A stretch of 50,599 nucleotides of DNA from Magnetospirillum sp. WYHS-4 (GCA_039908345.1 JAMOBD010000042.1:1-50599), one strand, 5' to 3'; positions 18,436 through 28,264 are shown, counted from the first letter of the stretch. Translations and numbers: made by a program. Notes: a model not told the origin generated them from the sequence alone.

Positions 18436-20349
18436 TCAGGCAGTCTTGAAGAACCCGATCAGACGCGTGAGATGGCGGGCCTGTTCTTCCAGTGACCGGG
18501 CGGCGGCCGTGCTTTCCTCCACCAGGGCGGCGTTGCGCTGGGTCATCTCGTCCATGTTGTTGACCGCGGTGTCCACCTGGGCGATTCCGGAAGCCTGCTC
18601 GCGGCTGGCGGCGGCGATTTCCGCCACCAATTCCGCCACCTTCTTCACCGAGGCCACGATATCGCGCAGGGTGCCGCCGGCCTGCTTGACCAGGTCGGAG
18701 CCCACCTTGACCTCCTGGGTGCTGGCCAGGATCAGGCCCTTGATTTCCCGCGAGGCCGATGCCGAACGCTGCGCCAAGTCCCGGACTTCCTGGGCCACCA
18801 CGGCGAAACCGCGGCCGGCGTCGCCGGCTCTGGCCGCCTCGACCGCGGCATTGAGGGCCAGCAGATTGGTTTGGAAGGCAATTTCGTCGATAAGGCTGAC
18901 GATTTCCTCGATCTTGCGCGACGAGGACTCGATGCGCTCCATCGCCGCCACCGCCTGCAAGGCCACCTGGCCGCCGCCTTCCGCCGTCTGGCTGGCGGTG
19001 CTGGCGAGTTGGCTGGCGTGTTGGGCGTTGTCCGCATTGTGGCGAACGGTGGCCGAGATTTCCTCCATGGAAGCGGCCGTCTGTTCCAGGCTGGCGGCCT
19101 GTTGTTCGGTCCGTTCCGACAGATCCGAGCTGCCGGCGGCCACTTCGCCGGCCGCGTTGGCGATCTCGCCGGCCGAGCGCTCGATTTCGGTGACGGTACC
19201 GGACAAGGTGTCCGCCGTTCGGTTAAGGTCATCCTTCAGGCGTCCGAATAATCCGCCGTAGCTCTTTTCGATGCGGTGGGTGAGGTCGCCGCCGGCGACG
19301 GCGCCCAAGACGTCGGCCACGTCGCGGATGGCGGCTTCCGTCTGGCCGAGCAGTCCGTTGATGTCCTGGCAGAGCGTCAACAGGAAACCATCCTTGCCCG
19401 CCAGGTCGATGCGTTGTTGCAGATTGCCCTGGCTGGCCGCCTTGGCCACCCCGGCGACCTCGGCCACGATGGCGGTTTCCCGCGTCCTCTGTTCCTCCAG
19501 GGCCCTGCGGCGTTCTTCTTCGTGGCGGCGCTGCCTTTCCTCCAGGTCGCGCTTGGCGAGGGCATTGTCTTTGAAGACTTGCACGGCGGCTGCCATTTGG
19601 CCGATCTCGTCGCGGCGCTCCAGGCCCGGAATCTTCACAGAAACGTCGTCGGCGGCCAAGCCGGCCATGGAATCCTTGATGCTCGACAAAGCGCGGAACT
19701 GACGCCGCGCCAAAAGAATGCTTAGCGCGCCGACCGCCAGGATCACCACCGCGGCGTCGATGGCCAGGGTCCGGGTGAGACTGTCGAGAATCTGGAAGAA
19801 TTCGCTCTGCTTGATGCCGACGAACAGGATGCCGACGATATTGCCGTCCGCGTCCAGGATCGGGTCGTAGCCCGTGTAGTACATATGGCCCAGGATGGCG
19901 TTCTTGCCGCGGTAGGGTTTCTTGTCGCGGAAAATGGCGTCGTGGGCGGGGCCGGCCGCCAGCTTGGTGCCGATGGCCCGCGAGCCGTCGTCCTTCTTGA
20001 CGTTCGTGGTGACCCGGGTATCCCCCATGAAGATGGTGGCGACGCCGCCCATCAGGTCGCGGACCTTGTCCACCACTTCGTAGTCGCCGTTGATCTTGTG
20101 GTCGCCGACATAGAGGTTGCCGTCCTTGACGGCAAACCCGGTACCCTTGGCCTTCAGCATGGTCCAGGCGACTGCCATGCTGCTGTTCTGCTTTTCGATG
20201 GCTTGGCGTTCCATTTCGTCGCGCACGCCGATGAAGGCGAGGACCGTCAGCGACAGGCCGAGAACGAGAAGCCCGAGGATTGTTTGGATGCCGAACTTCG
20301 CGGCCAAGCCCATAACGGGAAGCCGCCGGGCATTGCGGGTAGGTCCCAT
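18436..20349 (-). CDS. Membrane methyl-accepting chemotaxis protein with Cache sensor
   Basis: A 637-aa chemoreceptor. Transmembrane segments at about 19-41 and 195-214 flank a single-Cache type periplasmic domain containing the [24 protein letters not shown] strand (quoted in part), which resembles lactate/small-acid sCache_3 sensors. HAMP (about 216-270), a charged coiled coil, a second HAMP-like region and the signalling domain with [20 protein letters not shown] tip follow. No C-terminal CheR-docking pentapeptide is present. ATG 20349 has GGGGAAG upstream; the frame is open back to 20886 but that part lies opposite tatD. Likely cotranscribed with hemerythrin. Confidence 0.92.
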   Translation of the reverse strand: MGPTRNARRLPVMGLAAKFGIQTILGLLVLGLSLTVLAFIGVRDEMERQAIEKQNSSMAVAWTMLKAKGTGFAVKDGNLYVGDHKINGDYEVVDKVRDLMGGVATIFMGDTRVTTNVKKDDGSRAIGTKLAAGPAHDAIFRDKKPYRGKNAILGHMYYTGYDPILDADGNIVGILFVGIKQSEFFQILDSLTRTLAIDAAVVILAVGALSILLARRQFRALSSIKDSMAGLAADDVSVKIPGLERRDEIGQMAAAVQVFKDNALAKRDLEERQRRHEEERRRALEEQRTRETAIVAEVAGVAKAASQGNLQQRIDLAGKDGFLLTLCQDINGLLGQTEAAIRDVADVLGAVAGGDLTHRIEKSYGGLFGRLKDDLNRTADTLSGTVTEIERSAGEIANAAGEVAAGSSDLSERTEQQAASLEQTAASMEEISATVRHNADNAQHASQLASTASQTAEGGGQVALQAVAAMERIESSSRKIEEIVSLIDEIAFQTNLLALNAAVEAARAGDAGRGFAVVAQEVRDLAQRSASASREIKGLILASTQEVKVGSDLVKQAGGTLRDIVASVKKVAELVAEIAAASREQASGIAQVDTAVNNMDEMTQRNAALVEESTAAARSLEEQARHLTRLIGFFKTA

Positions 20350-20481
20350 ACTTATTCTTCCCCATGTTCTCTTGTATCGAGCGGGGTAACCATATCCGCC
20401 GTATGGGCATCTGGCAACGTGGACCGGCCGACCCCTGAACAGGGGCTGTTCTCCGGGGCCGCGATGGGGTAGGGAAGGACG

Positions 20482-21288
20482 ATGGACGACCGACTCGCCG
20501 CCCGGCTGGTGGACAGCCACTGCCATCTCGATTTTCCCGATTTCCAGGCCGACCTGGACGGGGTGATGGAACGCGCCCGCGCGGCCGGGGTCGGCTGCAT
20601 GCTCACCATCGGCACTCATGTGACGCGGGCGTCTCAGGTGCTGGCCGTGGCCGAACGGTTTCCCAATATCTTCTGCACGCTGGGCATCCACCCCCACGAG
20701 GCGGCACGGGAGCCACGGGTGACGGTCGACGATCTGGCCCGGCTGGCGGATCATCCGCGGGTTGTCGGCCTGGGAGAGACGGGCCTCGACTATTACTACG
20801 ATCATAGTCCGCGCGAGATCCAGCAGGAGCAGTTCCGCACCCACGTCCGGGCGGCCCGGACTTTGGGCCTGCCCCTGGCGATCCATACCCGTGACGCGGA
20901 CGACGACATGGTCCGCATTCTGAGGGAGGAGGCGGAGCAGGGGGCCTTCGCCGGCCTGTTACACTGTTTCAGTTCCACGCGCGCGGTGGCCGAGACGGCC
21001 ATCGAACTGGGGCTTTACGTCTCCCTTTCCGGGGTGGTGACTTTCAAGAATGCCGATGGTCTGCGCGCGATCGTCCGCGATTTGCCCCTGGACCGCCTAC
21101 TTGTCGAAACGGATGCCCCTTACCTGGCGCCGGTGCCTCATCGCGGTAAGCGGAACGAACCGGCCTACGTGGCCCATACCGCCGCTCGGGTGGCGGAACT
21201 CAAGGGGATGGCTTACGAGGACTTCGTCCGGGCGACGACCGCCAACTTCTTTCGCCTGTTCCGCAAGGCCGCGGAGGCCCTGGCATGA
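20482..21288 (+). CDS. tatD: TatD family metal-dependent deoxyribonuclease
   Basis: A 268-aa TIM-barrel hydrolase. The metal ligands are visible: His13 and His15 (DSHCHLDF), the Glu in [12 protein letters not shown], His in LAIHTRDA, His in LLHCFSS and Asp in [10 protein letters not shown]. The family acts as 3'-5' DNase in DNA repair and turnover. AGGGAAGG precedes ATG 20482. It overlaps the next gene by ATGA. In many alphaproteobacteria this pair follows metG and holB, which are absent here. Confidence 0.95.
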   Translation: MDDRLAARLVDSHCHLDFPDFQADLDGVMERARAAGVGCMLTIGTHVTRASQVLAVAERFPNIFCTLGIHPHEAAREPRVTVDDLARLADHPRVVGLGETGLDYYYDHSPREIQQEQFRTHVRAARTLGLPLAIHTRDADDDMVRILREEAEQGAFAGLLHCFSSTRAVAETAIELGLYVSLSGVVTFKNADGLRAIVRDLPLDRLLVETDAPYLAPVPHRGKRNEPAYVAHTAARVAELKGMAYEDFVRATTANFFRLFRKAAEALA

Positions 21289-22061
21289 GGGTCCGCGTCC
21301 TGGGCTGCGGCGGTTCGAGTGGTACGCCGGCCCTTGACTGGGGCTGGGGGCGGTGCGATCCGGATAATCCTCGGAACCGGAGGCTGCGGCCGTCGATCCT
21401 GGTGGAGGAGGGGGCAACCCGCATCCTGGTCGATACCTCGCCCGACCTGCGTCAGCAGCTTCTCGAGGCCCAGGTCGACGATCTGGATGCCGTGGTACTC
21501 ACCCATTACCACGCCGACCATCTGCATGGCATCGACGACCTGCGGCCGATCAACCGGTTGAAGAACGGTCCGATCGACTTGTTCGGGGACCCGGCGACCC
21601 TGCAGCAGGTGCGGGAACGCTTCGGCTACGTTCTGGAGCCCTTGGCCGACGGGGCTGGGGTCTATTACAAGCCGACTTTGACCCCCCATGAAGTCCATGA
21701 CCGGGAAGTTTTTCGGGTGGGGAGCATCGAGGTCTCGGCCTTCGTCCAGGACCATGGCTACTGTGAAAGCCTGGGGTTGCGCTTCGGGCCGGTCGCCTAT
21801 TCGACCGACGTGGTCAACCTGCCGGACCATGCCTTCGCGATGCTGGATGGGATCAAGATTTGGATCGTCGGCGTGCTGGCCCGCGATCCTCATCCGACCC
21901 ACGCACATCTTGCGAAGGCTCTCGACTGGATCGCCCGCGTGAAGCCGGAGCGGGCGTACCTGACTCATCTGAGCGGGTTGTTCGATTACGCCGCCTTGCT
22001 GGCCGAGTTGCCGTCGGGGGTGGAACCGGCCTTCGACGGCTTGATCATCGAATATCCATAA
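21285..22061 (+). CDS. MBL-fold metallo-hydrolase (PhnP-like)
   Basis: A 258-aa metallo-beta-lactamase-fold protein. The di-metal motif is H74-Y-H76-A-D78-H79, with later ligands in QDHGYCESLG, YSTDVVNL and AYLTHLSG. The opening GCGGSSGTPALDWGWGRCDPDNPRN (in part) is typical of the PhnP/RNase Z-like group that follows tatD. PhnP itself is a cyclic phosphodiesterase; the substrate of this branch is not known. Start ATG 21285 overlaps the tatD stop, so translation is coupled. Confidence 0.88.
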   Translation: MRVRVLGCGGSSGTPALDWGWGRCDPDNPRNRRLRPSILVEEGATRILVDTSPDLRQQLLEAQVDDLDAVVLTHYHADHLHGIDDLRPINRLKNGPIDLFGDPATLQQVRERFGYVLEPLADGAGVYYKPTLTPHEVHDREVFRVGSIEVSAFVQDHGYCESLGLRFGPVAYSTDVVNLPDHAFAMLDGIKIWIVGVLARDPHPTHAHLAKALDWIARVKPERAYLTHLSGLFDYAALLAELPSGVEPAFDGLIIEYP

Positions 22062-22181
22062 CCAACTACCCATCAACGATGATCTTTGATTTTCCATAAT
22101 ATACATTCACCAAGCGCCTGCGTTCCGCCTCGCCGCTCCCGACCAAAATGCCGCGAGCCAAGATTTTTAGATTGATCTAAG

Positions 22182-23831
22182 TCAGGCCCGCTCGCGAGTC
22201 GTCAGGAAGCGGAGATCGGACCAGTCCTCGATGACACGCCGCAATTCCCAGATATTGCGGGCCAGGAACACCGGGGCGTCGTCGCGGTCTTCCGCCATGT
22301 TCCCGCCATGGCGCTCGATGAACCGCTTGACCAGCGCGGGGTCGTCACCGGATATCCAGCGCGCCGTCTCGAACGGGGCATCCTCGAAGCCGACGTCGAT
22401 CTTGTATTCGGAGGCGATCCGCGACGTCAGCACGTCGAGCTGCAACGGACCGACGACGCCGACGATCCACTGCGCTCCCAACAGAGGCCGGAAAACCTGA
22501 GTGACCCCCTCCTCCGCCAGGTCCTCAAGGGCGCGCCGAAGCTGTTTCGCCTTGATGGGATCGTCCAGACGCACGCGGCGCAGGATCTCCGGGGCGAAGT
22601 TGGGAATCCCGGTAAAGCGGATGTTCTCGCCCTCGGTCAGCGTATCGCCCACGCGTAGGGTGCCATGGTTGGGGATGCCTATGATATCGCCTGGCAAGGC
22701 TTCCTCAGCCAGTTCCCGTTCCTGCGCAAAGAAGAAAATCGGATTCTGCACGGCGATCGTCTTGCCGGTTTGCGTCTGGCGCAGCTTCATGCCCCGGCGG
22801 AAACGGCCCGAACAAAGGCGGAAGAAAGCGACCCGGTCGCGATGGTTAGGGTCCATGTTGGCCTGGACCTTGAAAACGAACCCGGTGACATTGTTCTCGT
22901 CCGGCTCGACGTGGCGCGGTTCCGCGGGTTGAGGCTGGGGCGACGGCGCGACGGCGGCCAAGGTTCCCAGAAGTTCCCGGACGGCGTAGTCCTTGAGAGC
23001 GCTGCCGAAAAAGACCGGAGTCATGTGGCCGGCCCGATAAGACTCGGGATCGAGTTGCCCATAGGCGGACGACGCGAGCGCCGCGTTCTCGCGGAAGGTC
23101 GACAGGATGTAATCCGGCACTAGCCGGTCCAGCGCCGGGTCGTCGAGCCCCCGGCATCGGACATCTTGCCGGAACGCTCCTCCCCGACCGTCGTCCGAAG
23201 TCAGGAAAAGGTCTTCGCGCAGATCGAAGCAGCCGTGAAAATCGACACCCATGCCGACCGGCCAAGTCATTGGAATGGCATCGAGAGCCAGAGAGCTTTC
23301 GATCTCGTCCAGGATGGCGAAAGGGTCCCGGCTTTCCCGGTCGATCTTGTTGACGAAGGTGATGATCGGAATGTCGCGCAGACGGCAGACTTCGAAAAGC
23401 TTGCGCGTCTGGCTTTCGATTCCCTTGGCGGCATCGATAACCATGATCGCCGAATCGACGGCGGTCAGCGTGCGATAGGTATCCTCGCTGAAATCCTCGT
23501 GGCCCGGCGTATCCAGCAGATTGAAGACGATTCCGTCGCGCTCGAACGTCATTACGGAACTGGTTATCGAGATGCCCCGAGCGCGCTCGATCTCCATCCA
23601 GTCGGACTGGGTGCGGCGTCGTTCCCCGCGCGCCTTGACATGGCCCGCCATGCGGATCGCGCCGCCGAACAGCAGCAGCTTCTCCGTCAGGGTCGTCTTG
23701 CCCGCGTCCGGATGGGAAATGATGGCGAAGGTGCGCCGCCGACGCCAGGGCTGGGCTTCGTTCCGAAAATCAAGCGGCGCCTTCGAAAGGTTTGACGACA
23801 CGTCGTCCCGTTCCTGGTTGGAGATTGTCAT
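22182..23831 (-). CDS. prfC: Peptide chain release factor 3
   Basis: A translational GTPase that recycles RF1/RF2 after termination. G1 is SHPDAGKTTLTEK, G3 DTPGHEDFSEDT, G4 VNKIDRE. Domain order and C-terminal VFRPLLGAQWIVGVVGPLQLDVL agree with RF3 rather than EF-G. From ATG 23831 it is 549 aa, slightly longer than the usual 525-535, because about 30 residues precede RRRTFAIISHPDAG. In-frame starts also exist at ATG 23858 and GTG 23867; none has a strong ribosome-binding site, so the start is uncertain. RF3 is not universal in alphaproteobacteria. Confidence 0.94.
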   Translation of the reverse strand: MTISNQERDDVSSNLSKAPLDFRNEAQPWRRRRTFAIISHPDAGKTTLTEKLLLFGGAIRMAGHVKARGERRRTQSDWMEIERARGISITSSVMTFERDGIVFNLLDTPGHEDFSEDTYRTLTAVDSAIMVIDAAKGIESQTRKLFEVCRLRDIPIITFVNKIDRESRDPFAILDEIESSLALDAIPMTWPVGMGVDFHGCFDLREDLFLTSDDGRGGAFRQDVRCRGLDDPALDRLVPDYILSTFRENAALASSAYGQLDPESYRAGHMTPVFFGSALKDYAVRELLGTLAAVAPSPQPQPAEPRHVEPDENNVTGFVFKVQANMDPNHRDRVAFFRLCSGRFRRGMKLRQTQTGKTIAVQNPIFFFAQERELAEEALPGDIIGIPNHGTLRVGDTLTEGENIRFTGIPNFAPEILRRVRLDDPIKAKQLRRALEDLAEEGVTQVFRPLLGAQWIVGVVGPLQLDVLTSRIASEYKIDVGFEDAPFETARWISGDDPALVKRFIERHGGNMAEDRDDAPVFLARNIWELRRVIEDWSDLRFLTTRERA

Positions 23832-23957
23832 GCCCGGTCCGACACCTGGGCCGGCCATGGTTTCCACCGGGAATCGTCCGGGCGCAAGCCTTTTTGCTCC
23901 GGGATCGCTTTTTCATGACAGGAAGAGGTATAATTCCGGCGGCATCGGGGAACGTAC

Positions 23958-24734
23958 ATGGGGCGGGACACTGCGACGCAACACCAGGGGCGGCCCGGAA
24001 GCGGGATGCTGCCGGTTCTGGCGCTTGCCGGCTTTTTCTGGGGGGCGCCCCTGGCTGCCGGGACGCTTCCGGAAATCGAATACGCCTACCCCGACCAGTC
24101 CGTCTGGACCACCAAGGTCACTCCCCAGGGCGAGCCGGACAATCCCCTGCTTCGCTTGGCCGAGTCGTTGTTCGCCCAGGCCGGCATTCCCTGGCGCGGC
24201 CGCGCCTACCCGGCCGCCCGCATGTTCAACGCCCTGCAGGATGGAACGGCCCAGTTTTCCTTGCTGGTCAAGGCCCCTCGCCTTCAGGAATGCTGCCTGC
24301 TTAGCCGCGCCCCGGTGGTGGGTACGGAACTGAGGGCCTATCGCCGGGCCTCCGTACCTCCCATCGCGACCGAAGCCGATCTTGCCGGCAAGCGGATCAT
24401 CGTCATCCGCGGCTACAGCTACGCCGGGTTGCGGGACTTCATCGCCGATTCCCGGAACGGCGTGGAGAGCCACGCCGCCGGCACCCACGAGGAAGCCTTC
24501 GCCATGCTGGAGCGCGGGCGGGCCGATTATCTGCTGGACTACGCGGGACCGGCCACCGAGGTCCTGGCCGCCCATCCGGTCGGGGATTTGCGGTATACGG
24601 TGTTGTCGCGTCTGGACGTCCATCTGGTTTTGGTCAAGACCTACCCCGACGCCCAAAAGGTGCTGGATCGCTTGGAAGCCATCGCCGCGGCCCTGGACAA
24701 GCGGGAGATCATCGGCCTTTCCCCCCGCCCTTAG
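23958..24734 (+). CDS. Periplasmic solute-binding protein family 3
   Basis: A 258-aa secreted protein of the extracellular solute-binding family 3 fold (amino-acid-binding type), with strands EIEYAYPDQS, LAGKRIIVIRGYSYAGLRDF and GRADYLLDYAGPA. The N-terminus has a signal peptide core LPVLALAGFFWGAPLAAG; ATG 24006 is an alternative start giving a shorter n-region. The conserved Arg/Asp ligand pair for amino acids is not obvious, so the ligand is unknown. No ABC permease or ATPase is adjacent; the convergent neighbour is a histidine kinase whose stop codon shares bases with this one. Confidence 0.78.
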   Translation: MGRDTATQHQGRPGSGMLPVLALAGFFWGAPLAAGTLPEIEYAYPDQSVWTTKVTPQGEPDNPLLRLAESLFAQAGIPWRGRAYPAARMFNALQDGTAQFSLLVKAPRLQECCLLSRAPVVGTELRAYRRASVPPIATEADLAGKRIIVIRGYSYAGLRDFIADSRNGVESHAAGTHEEAFAMLERGRADYLLDYAGPATEVLAAHPVGDLRYTVLSRLDVHLVLVKTYPDAQKVLDRLEAIAAALDKREIIGLSPRP

Positions 24735-26689
24735 GCGGCGGAAACGGAGGGCGATTCCGCCGCCGGGACGGTGAAATGGAAGACCGATCCCTTGTCCGGC
24801 TCCGATTCCACCCAGATTCGTCCGCCGTGGCGCTCGGCGATACGCTTGCAGATGGCCAATCCGATGCCGGTGCCCTCGTAGACGTCCTGGGTGTGAAGGC
24901 GCTTGAAGATCAGGAAGATGCGCTCGAAATACTCGGGCGCGATGCCGATGCCGTTGTCGGCCACCGATATCCGCCAATCCGCTCCTTGCCGTCGTGCCGA
25001 AAGGCGGACCTCCGGCACCCGATCGGGCGCCCGGTACTTGATCGCGTTGCCGATCAGGTTCTGCAGGAGCTGGGCGAATTGCCGCGGGGCAACCTGTACC
25101 CAGGGGAGACTTTGCTCGACGATCAGTCTGGCCCCCGACTCGCGGATGGCCGCATCCATGTCGAGGAGTACCGTCTCCAGTACCCCCATCCCATCGGTCG
25201 CCATGATCTCGCCGCCCTGGGAGGCGACGCGGGAAAACAGCAACAGATCGTGGATGAGCGCCGAGGCCCGCTTGGCGCTGCCGGTGGCGATTTCCAGGAA
25301 TTCCCTGCCCTCCTCGTCAAGTCGGTCGCGGTACCGCCGGTCGATCAGTTGGACATAGTTGCTGACGTTGCGCAGCGGTTCCTGCAGATCGTGGGAGGCG
25401 ATGTAGGCGAATTGCTCCAGTTCGGCGTTGGAACGGGTCAGGGACTCCTCGAGTGCCTTGCGGGCCGAGATGTCCTGGAGCACGGCGACGAAAAAGTCGG
25501 GACTGCCGTCCGCCTTGCGTTGGACCTGCACCGACATGATGGTATGGACCACTTGCCCGTCCTTGCGCAGGAACCGCTTTTCCATCGAATAGCCATCGAT
25601 CTCGCCGGCCAGGATGCGCGCGAACTGGGCAACATCGGCGGCCAGATCGTCCGGATGGGTCAATTGGGCCCAGGTCAGTTCGGTCAGTTCGCTGCGCTCG
25701 TATCCCAGCATCCGGCACAGGTTCTCGTTGACCCGTACCCATCCCTTTTCCAGGGATGTCTCGGCCAGGCCCACCAGGCCGATCTCGAAATAGCTGCGGA
25801 AGCGTGCCTCGCTTTCCGCCCGATGCCGTTCGGCCCACTTCGCTTCCTCCGCCGATGCCTGTGCTTTCCGCAAGGCCGAAATGGCGAAAGCCAGGACCGT
25901 CGCCATGATGAGGCCGAACAGAAGGACGAGATCGTCGGCCGGAAGGGCCAGCGATGTCCCCCAGGCCCCGGTCCCCATCACGTGCAGCGCTTGCCAGAGC
26001 GCCAGGGCCAGGGTGGCTGCTCCGGACCAGACGACGGACGGCAGCCATGTCGGCGGTAGTTGGGAATTCCGGCACTCTTCCCGCCAGGCTGCTGCGGTCA
26101 GCCCGATCCCCAGAAGGATGAATCCGACGGAGGTATGCAAGGCCATCTGGGTAAGTCTTCCCCAGCCATAGGCGGTCGGCAGGCTCAAGGCATAGCCGGA
26201 AAGGGCGACCAAGCCGAGCCCCGACACGATGGCTCCTATGATGCCGAGGACTCCCCATCGTATGCCCAGGTGGCGGATGTTGCCGGCGATCAAGGCCAGT
26301 CCGGAGAGTGCGAAGCACAAGGCCGTATTGGGTGCCATGCGTCCGGGATGGGATGTCGCGACCGTGATGTCGTGGGTCATGAATATCTGGTCGATGCCGA
26401 TTTCGGCGCCGGTTCCGTATTCGACGAGCGTCAGCAGGCCGAGGAGCCCACCACCCGCCCCGCCGCCGAGGGCAGCCCAGCCGTGGCGCCCCATGACCAG
26501 GGCCAGAAGCCCCGCCCCGCACAGCAGAAAGGCAAGCGCAGTGTTATACTGCATGGGAACCAGGGCGGGCGCCACCTGGACCAGAACCGGGATGCCGGCA
26601 TGCCAGCCCACAAGCACGACAGCCCCCAGGGCAACGGCCGCCAGTCCGCCTCCGAGCGCCAAGAACTTCAATTTTCGACCCTGCATCAT
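24731..26689 (-). CDS. Multi-pass membrane PAS histidine kinase
   Basis: A 652-aa sensor kinase. The first 270 residues hold about eight membrane helices with two similar blocks, YNTALAFLLCGAGLLAL (about 48-64) and PNTALCFALSGLALIAG (about 120-136), pointing to an internal duplication. A PAS domain (about 295-410) with a PAC tail follows, then HisKA with the phospho-acceptor His433 in ASHDLQEPLRN and an HATPase domain (LLQNLIGNAIKY, DNGIGI, GTGIGLAICKRI). No receiver domain or response regulator is nearby. The initiator is taken as ATG 26689; a TTG three bases before is possible. Its TAA overlaps the convergent binding-protein stop. Confidence 0.9.
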   Translation of the reverse strand: MMQGRKLKFLALGGGLAAVALGAVVLVGWHAGIPVLVQVAPALVPMQYNTALAFLLCGAGLLALVMGRHGWAALGGGAGGGLLGLLTLVEYGTGAEIGIDQIFMTHDITVATSHPGRMAPNTALCFALSGLALIAGNIRHLGIRWGVLGIIGAIVSGLGLVALSGYALSLPTAYGWGRLTQMALHTSVGFILLGIGLTAAAWREECRNSQLPPTWLPSVVWSGAATLALALWQALHVMGTGAWGTSLALPADDLVLLFGLIMATVLAFAISALRKAQASAEEAKWAERHRAESEARFRSYFEIGLVGLAETSLEKGWVRVNENLCRMLGYERSELTELTWAQLTHPDDLAADVAQFARILAGEIDGYSMEKRFLRKDGQVVHTIMSVQVQRKADGSPDFFVAVLQDISARKALEESLTRSNAELEQFAYIASHDLQEPLRNVSNYVQLIDRRYRDRLDEEGREFLEIATGSAKRASALIHDLLLFSRVASQGGEIMATDGMGVLETVLLDMDAAIRESGARLIVEQSLPWVQVAPRQFAQLLQNLIGNAIKYRAPDRVPEVRLSARRQGADWRISVADNGIGIAPEYFERIFLIFKRLHTQDVYEGTGIGLAICKRIAERHGGRIWVESEPDKGSVFHFTVPAAESPSVSAA

Positions 26690-26776
26690 CAAGGTTCAGG
26701 TTAGCGCGTTTGAGCTTCAGTGACCATGGCATTCAAGTCCCATACGGGTTATTGATCGCCGCCGGAGGTATCCACC

Positions 26777-27571
26777 TTGAGCCGCAATATCGACCGTCTG
26801 ATCGAGATCATGGCCCTGCTGCGCGATCCCGTCGGGGGCTGCCCTTGGGACGTGGAGCAGACTTTCGCCACCATCGCTCCCCATACCATCGAGGAAGCCT
26901 ACGAGGTCGCCGACGCCATCGAGAAGGATGACATGGCGGCGCTGGAGGACGAGTTGGGCGATCTCCTTCTCCAGGTCGTCTTCCATGCCCGTATGGCCGA
27001 AGAGCGAGGCTTGTTCGGTTTCGATGTCGTGGCCGGGCGCATCGTCGACAAGCTGGTCCGCCGCCATCCCCACGTGTTCGGCGACGCGGTCGTGGAAAAC
27101 TCGGCGGCTCAGACCGCGGCCTGGGAAGCCCTCAAGGCCCGCGAGAGGAAGGAAAAATCCACCCATGGCGCCCTGGAGGGAGTGGCGGCCGGGCTCCCTG
27201 CCCTCACCCGCGCCCTCAAACTGCAAAAGCGGGCGGCCAGAGTCGGCTTCGACTGGAACGACGCCACAGGAGTCATCGCCAAGCTGCGCGAGGAAATCGC
27301 GGAGGTCGAGGAGGAGATTCAGGGCGGCGGGTCCCCTGCCCGCCTGGATTCGGAAGTTGGCGACCTGTTGTTTTCCTGCGTTAACTTGGCCCGCAAGCTG
27401 GAAGTCGATCCGGAAGGTGCGCTCCGGCGAGCCAACCTGAAGTTCGAGACCCGGTTCGGACGCATGGAATCTCTGCTGGCCGAGGACGGCCTGGCCCTCG
27501 AAAGCGCGTCCCTGGACGACATGGATGCCCGCTGGGAACGGGCCAAGACCCAGGAAAAGGGTCCGGAATAG
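26777..27571 (+). CDS. mazG: Nucleoside triphosphate pyrophosphohydrolase MazG
   Basis: A 264-aa tandem MazG protein (E. coli form 263 aa) that hydrolyses NTPs to NMPs and lowers ppGpp or non-canonical nucleotides. The first repeat has CPWDVEQTFATIAPHTIEEAYE and the EELGD-type helix ALEDELGDLLLQVVFHA (quoted in parts); the second has KLREEIAEVEEEI and DSEVGDLLFSCVNLARKL. KRRHPHVFGD-type RRHPHVFGD is present. TTG 26777 is the start, with GGAGG ten bases upstream. A perfect palindrome begins at the last base of its stop codon. Confidence 0.95.
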   Translation: MSRNIDRLIEIMALLRDPVGGCPWDVEQTFATIAPHTIEEAYEVADAIEKDDMAALEDELGDLLLQVVFHARMAEERGLFGFDVVAGRIVDKLVRRHPHVFGDAVVENSAAQTAAWEALKARERKEKSTHGALEGVAAGLPALTRALKLQKRAARVGFDWNDATGVIAKLREEIAEVEEEIQGGGSPARLDSEVGDLLFSCVNLARKLEVDPEGALRRANLKFETRFGRMESLLAEDGLALESASLDDMDARWERAKTQEKGPE

Positions 27572-27585
27572 TCTACTAGTAGATA
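27571..27585 (+). promoter_or_regulatory. 15-bp element with 12-bp palindrome, copy 1
   Basis: GTCTACTAGTAGATA contains the perfect palindrome TCTACTAGTAGA (27572-27583). It ends 55 bases upstream of the lipoprotein start. The identical 15-mer occurs once more in the window (30264-30278, minus strand), also directly upstream of a gene and in the same orientation to it. CTAG is rare in GC-rich genomes, which makes the match notable. The likely role is an operator or promoter element shared by the two genes. Confidence 0.55.
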
Positions 27586-27640
27586 AAATCCGGCAGTGGG
27601 GGCTTGAACCTGCCCGCGCGGGCGGTAAGGATGGCGCGTC

Positions 27641-28249
27641 ATGAAAAAGACACTGGCACGCCTGGGGATGATGGTCGTCGCGGTTCTCGCCTTGGGGAGC
27701 TGCTACTTCCCGGTCTATTTCGACGCCGAGATCGAACTCAGCCGGCAGGGGTACTACCGGATGATCTTCGACGGCTACTTGGCCGACATCTCGCTCTACC
27801 ACGAACTCAAGGAAAAGAAGATCACGCCCGACGAGGAAAAGCGGAAGATCAAGCAGATCCGCACCGACTTCGAACGTGATCGGTCGACCAAGGAATTCAA
27901 GTATCACAAGGAAGGCGTCTTCAAAGTTCAGTGGGAAAAATCGGGTGACCTGCTGAAGGTCAAGGCGGTGACCTTCTTTCGGCGCAACGAGCCGGTCCTC
28001 ATCCTCCGCTATTCCAAGGAAGACCGTGCCGTTTACTTGCAAACCACCCCCATTTCCAAGATCCAGCAGGAACAGTTGAAGAAGATGGGCCTGGGGATGG
28101 AAGGCGAAATCCGGGTCAAGACCGACGCCAAGGTCCTGGCCCACGACGCCAGCCAAGTGCGCAAGACGGACAATCCGGCCGAAAGGATGTACGTCTGGAA
28201 GATCCGCGACCTCGCCGACCGCGCCCACATGACCGTGGAAATGCGCTGA
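27641..28249 (+). CDS. Putative lipoprotein of unknown function
   Basis: A 202-aa protein with a lipoprotein signal peptide; lipobox LGSC gives lipidated Cys21. The mature part starts YFPVYFDAEIELSRQGYYRMIFDGY, beta-rich, followed by a charged helix (about 55-80) and a series of strands ending MTVEMR. No catalytic motif is seen and I do not recognise the family. Its codon use matches neighbours. The gene stands alone: mazG ends 69 bases upstream and the next gene is convergent, 15 bases away. A 15-bp palindromic element upstream links it with the small gene at 29988-30254. Confidence 0.8.
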   Translation: MKKTLARLGMMVVAVLALGSCYFPVYFDAEIELSRQGYYRMIFDGYLADISLYHELKEKKITPDEEKRKIKQIRTDFERDRSTKEFKYHKEGVFKVQWEKSGDLLKVKAVTFFRRNEPVLILRYSKEDRAVYLQTTPISKIQQEQLKKMGLGMEGEIRVKTDAKVLAHDASQVRKTDNPAERMYVWKIRDLADRAHMTVEMR

Positions 28250-28264
28250 CCGCCCCCCTCCCCC

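Noticed and set aside
20432-20445. CCCCTG-AA-CAGGGG hairpin in the MCP/tatD gap
   Set aside because: A two-base loop is too small for a normal RNA hairpin and no T-run follows; probably chance in GC-rich DNA.
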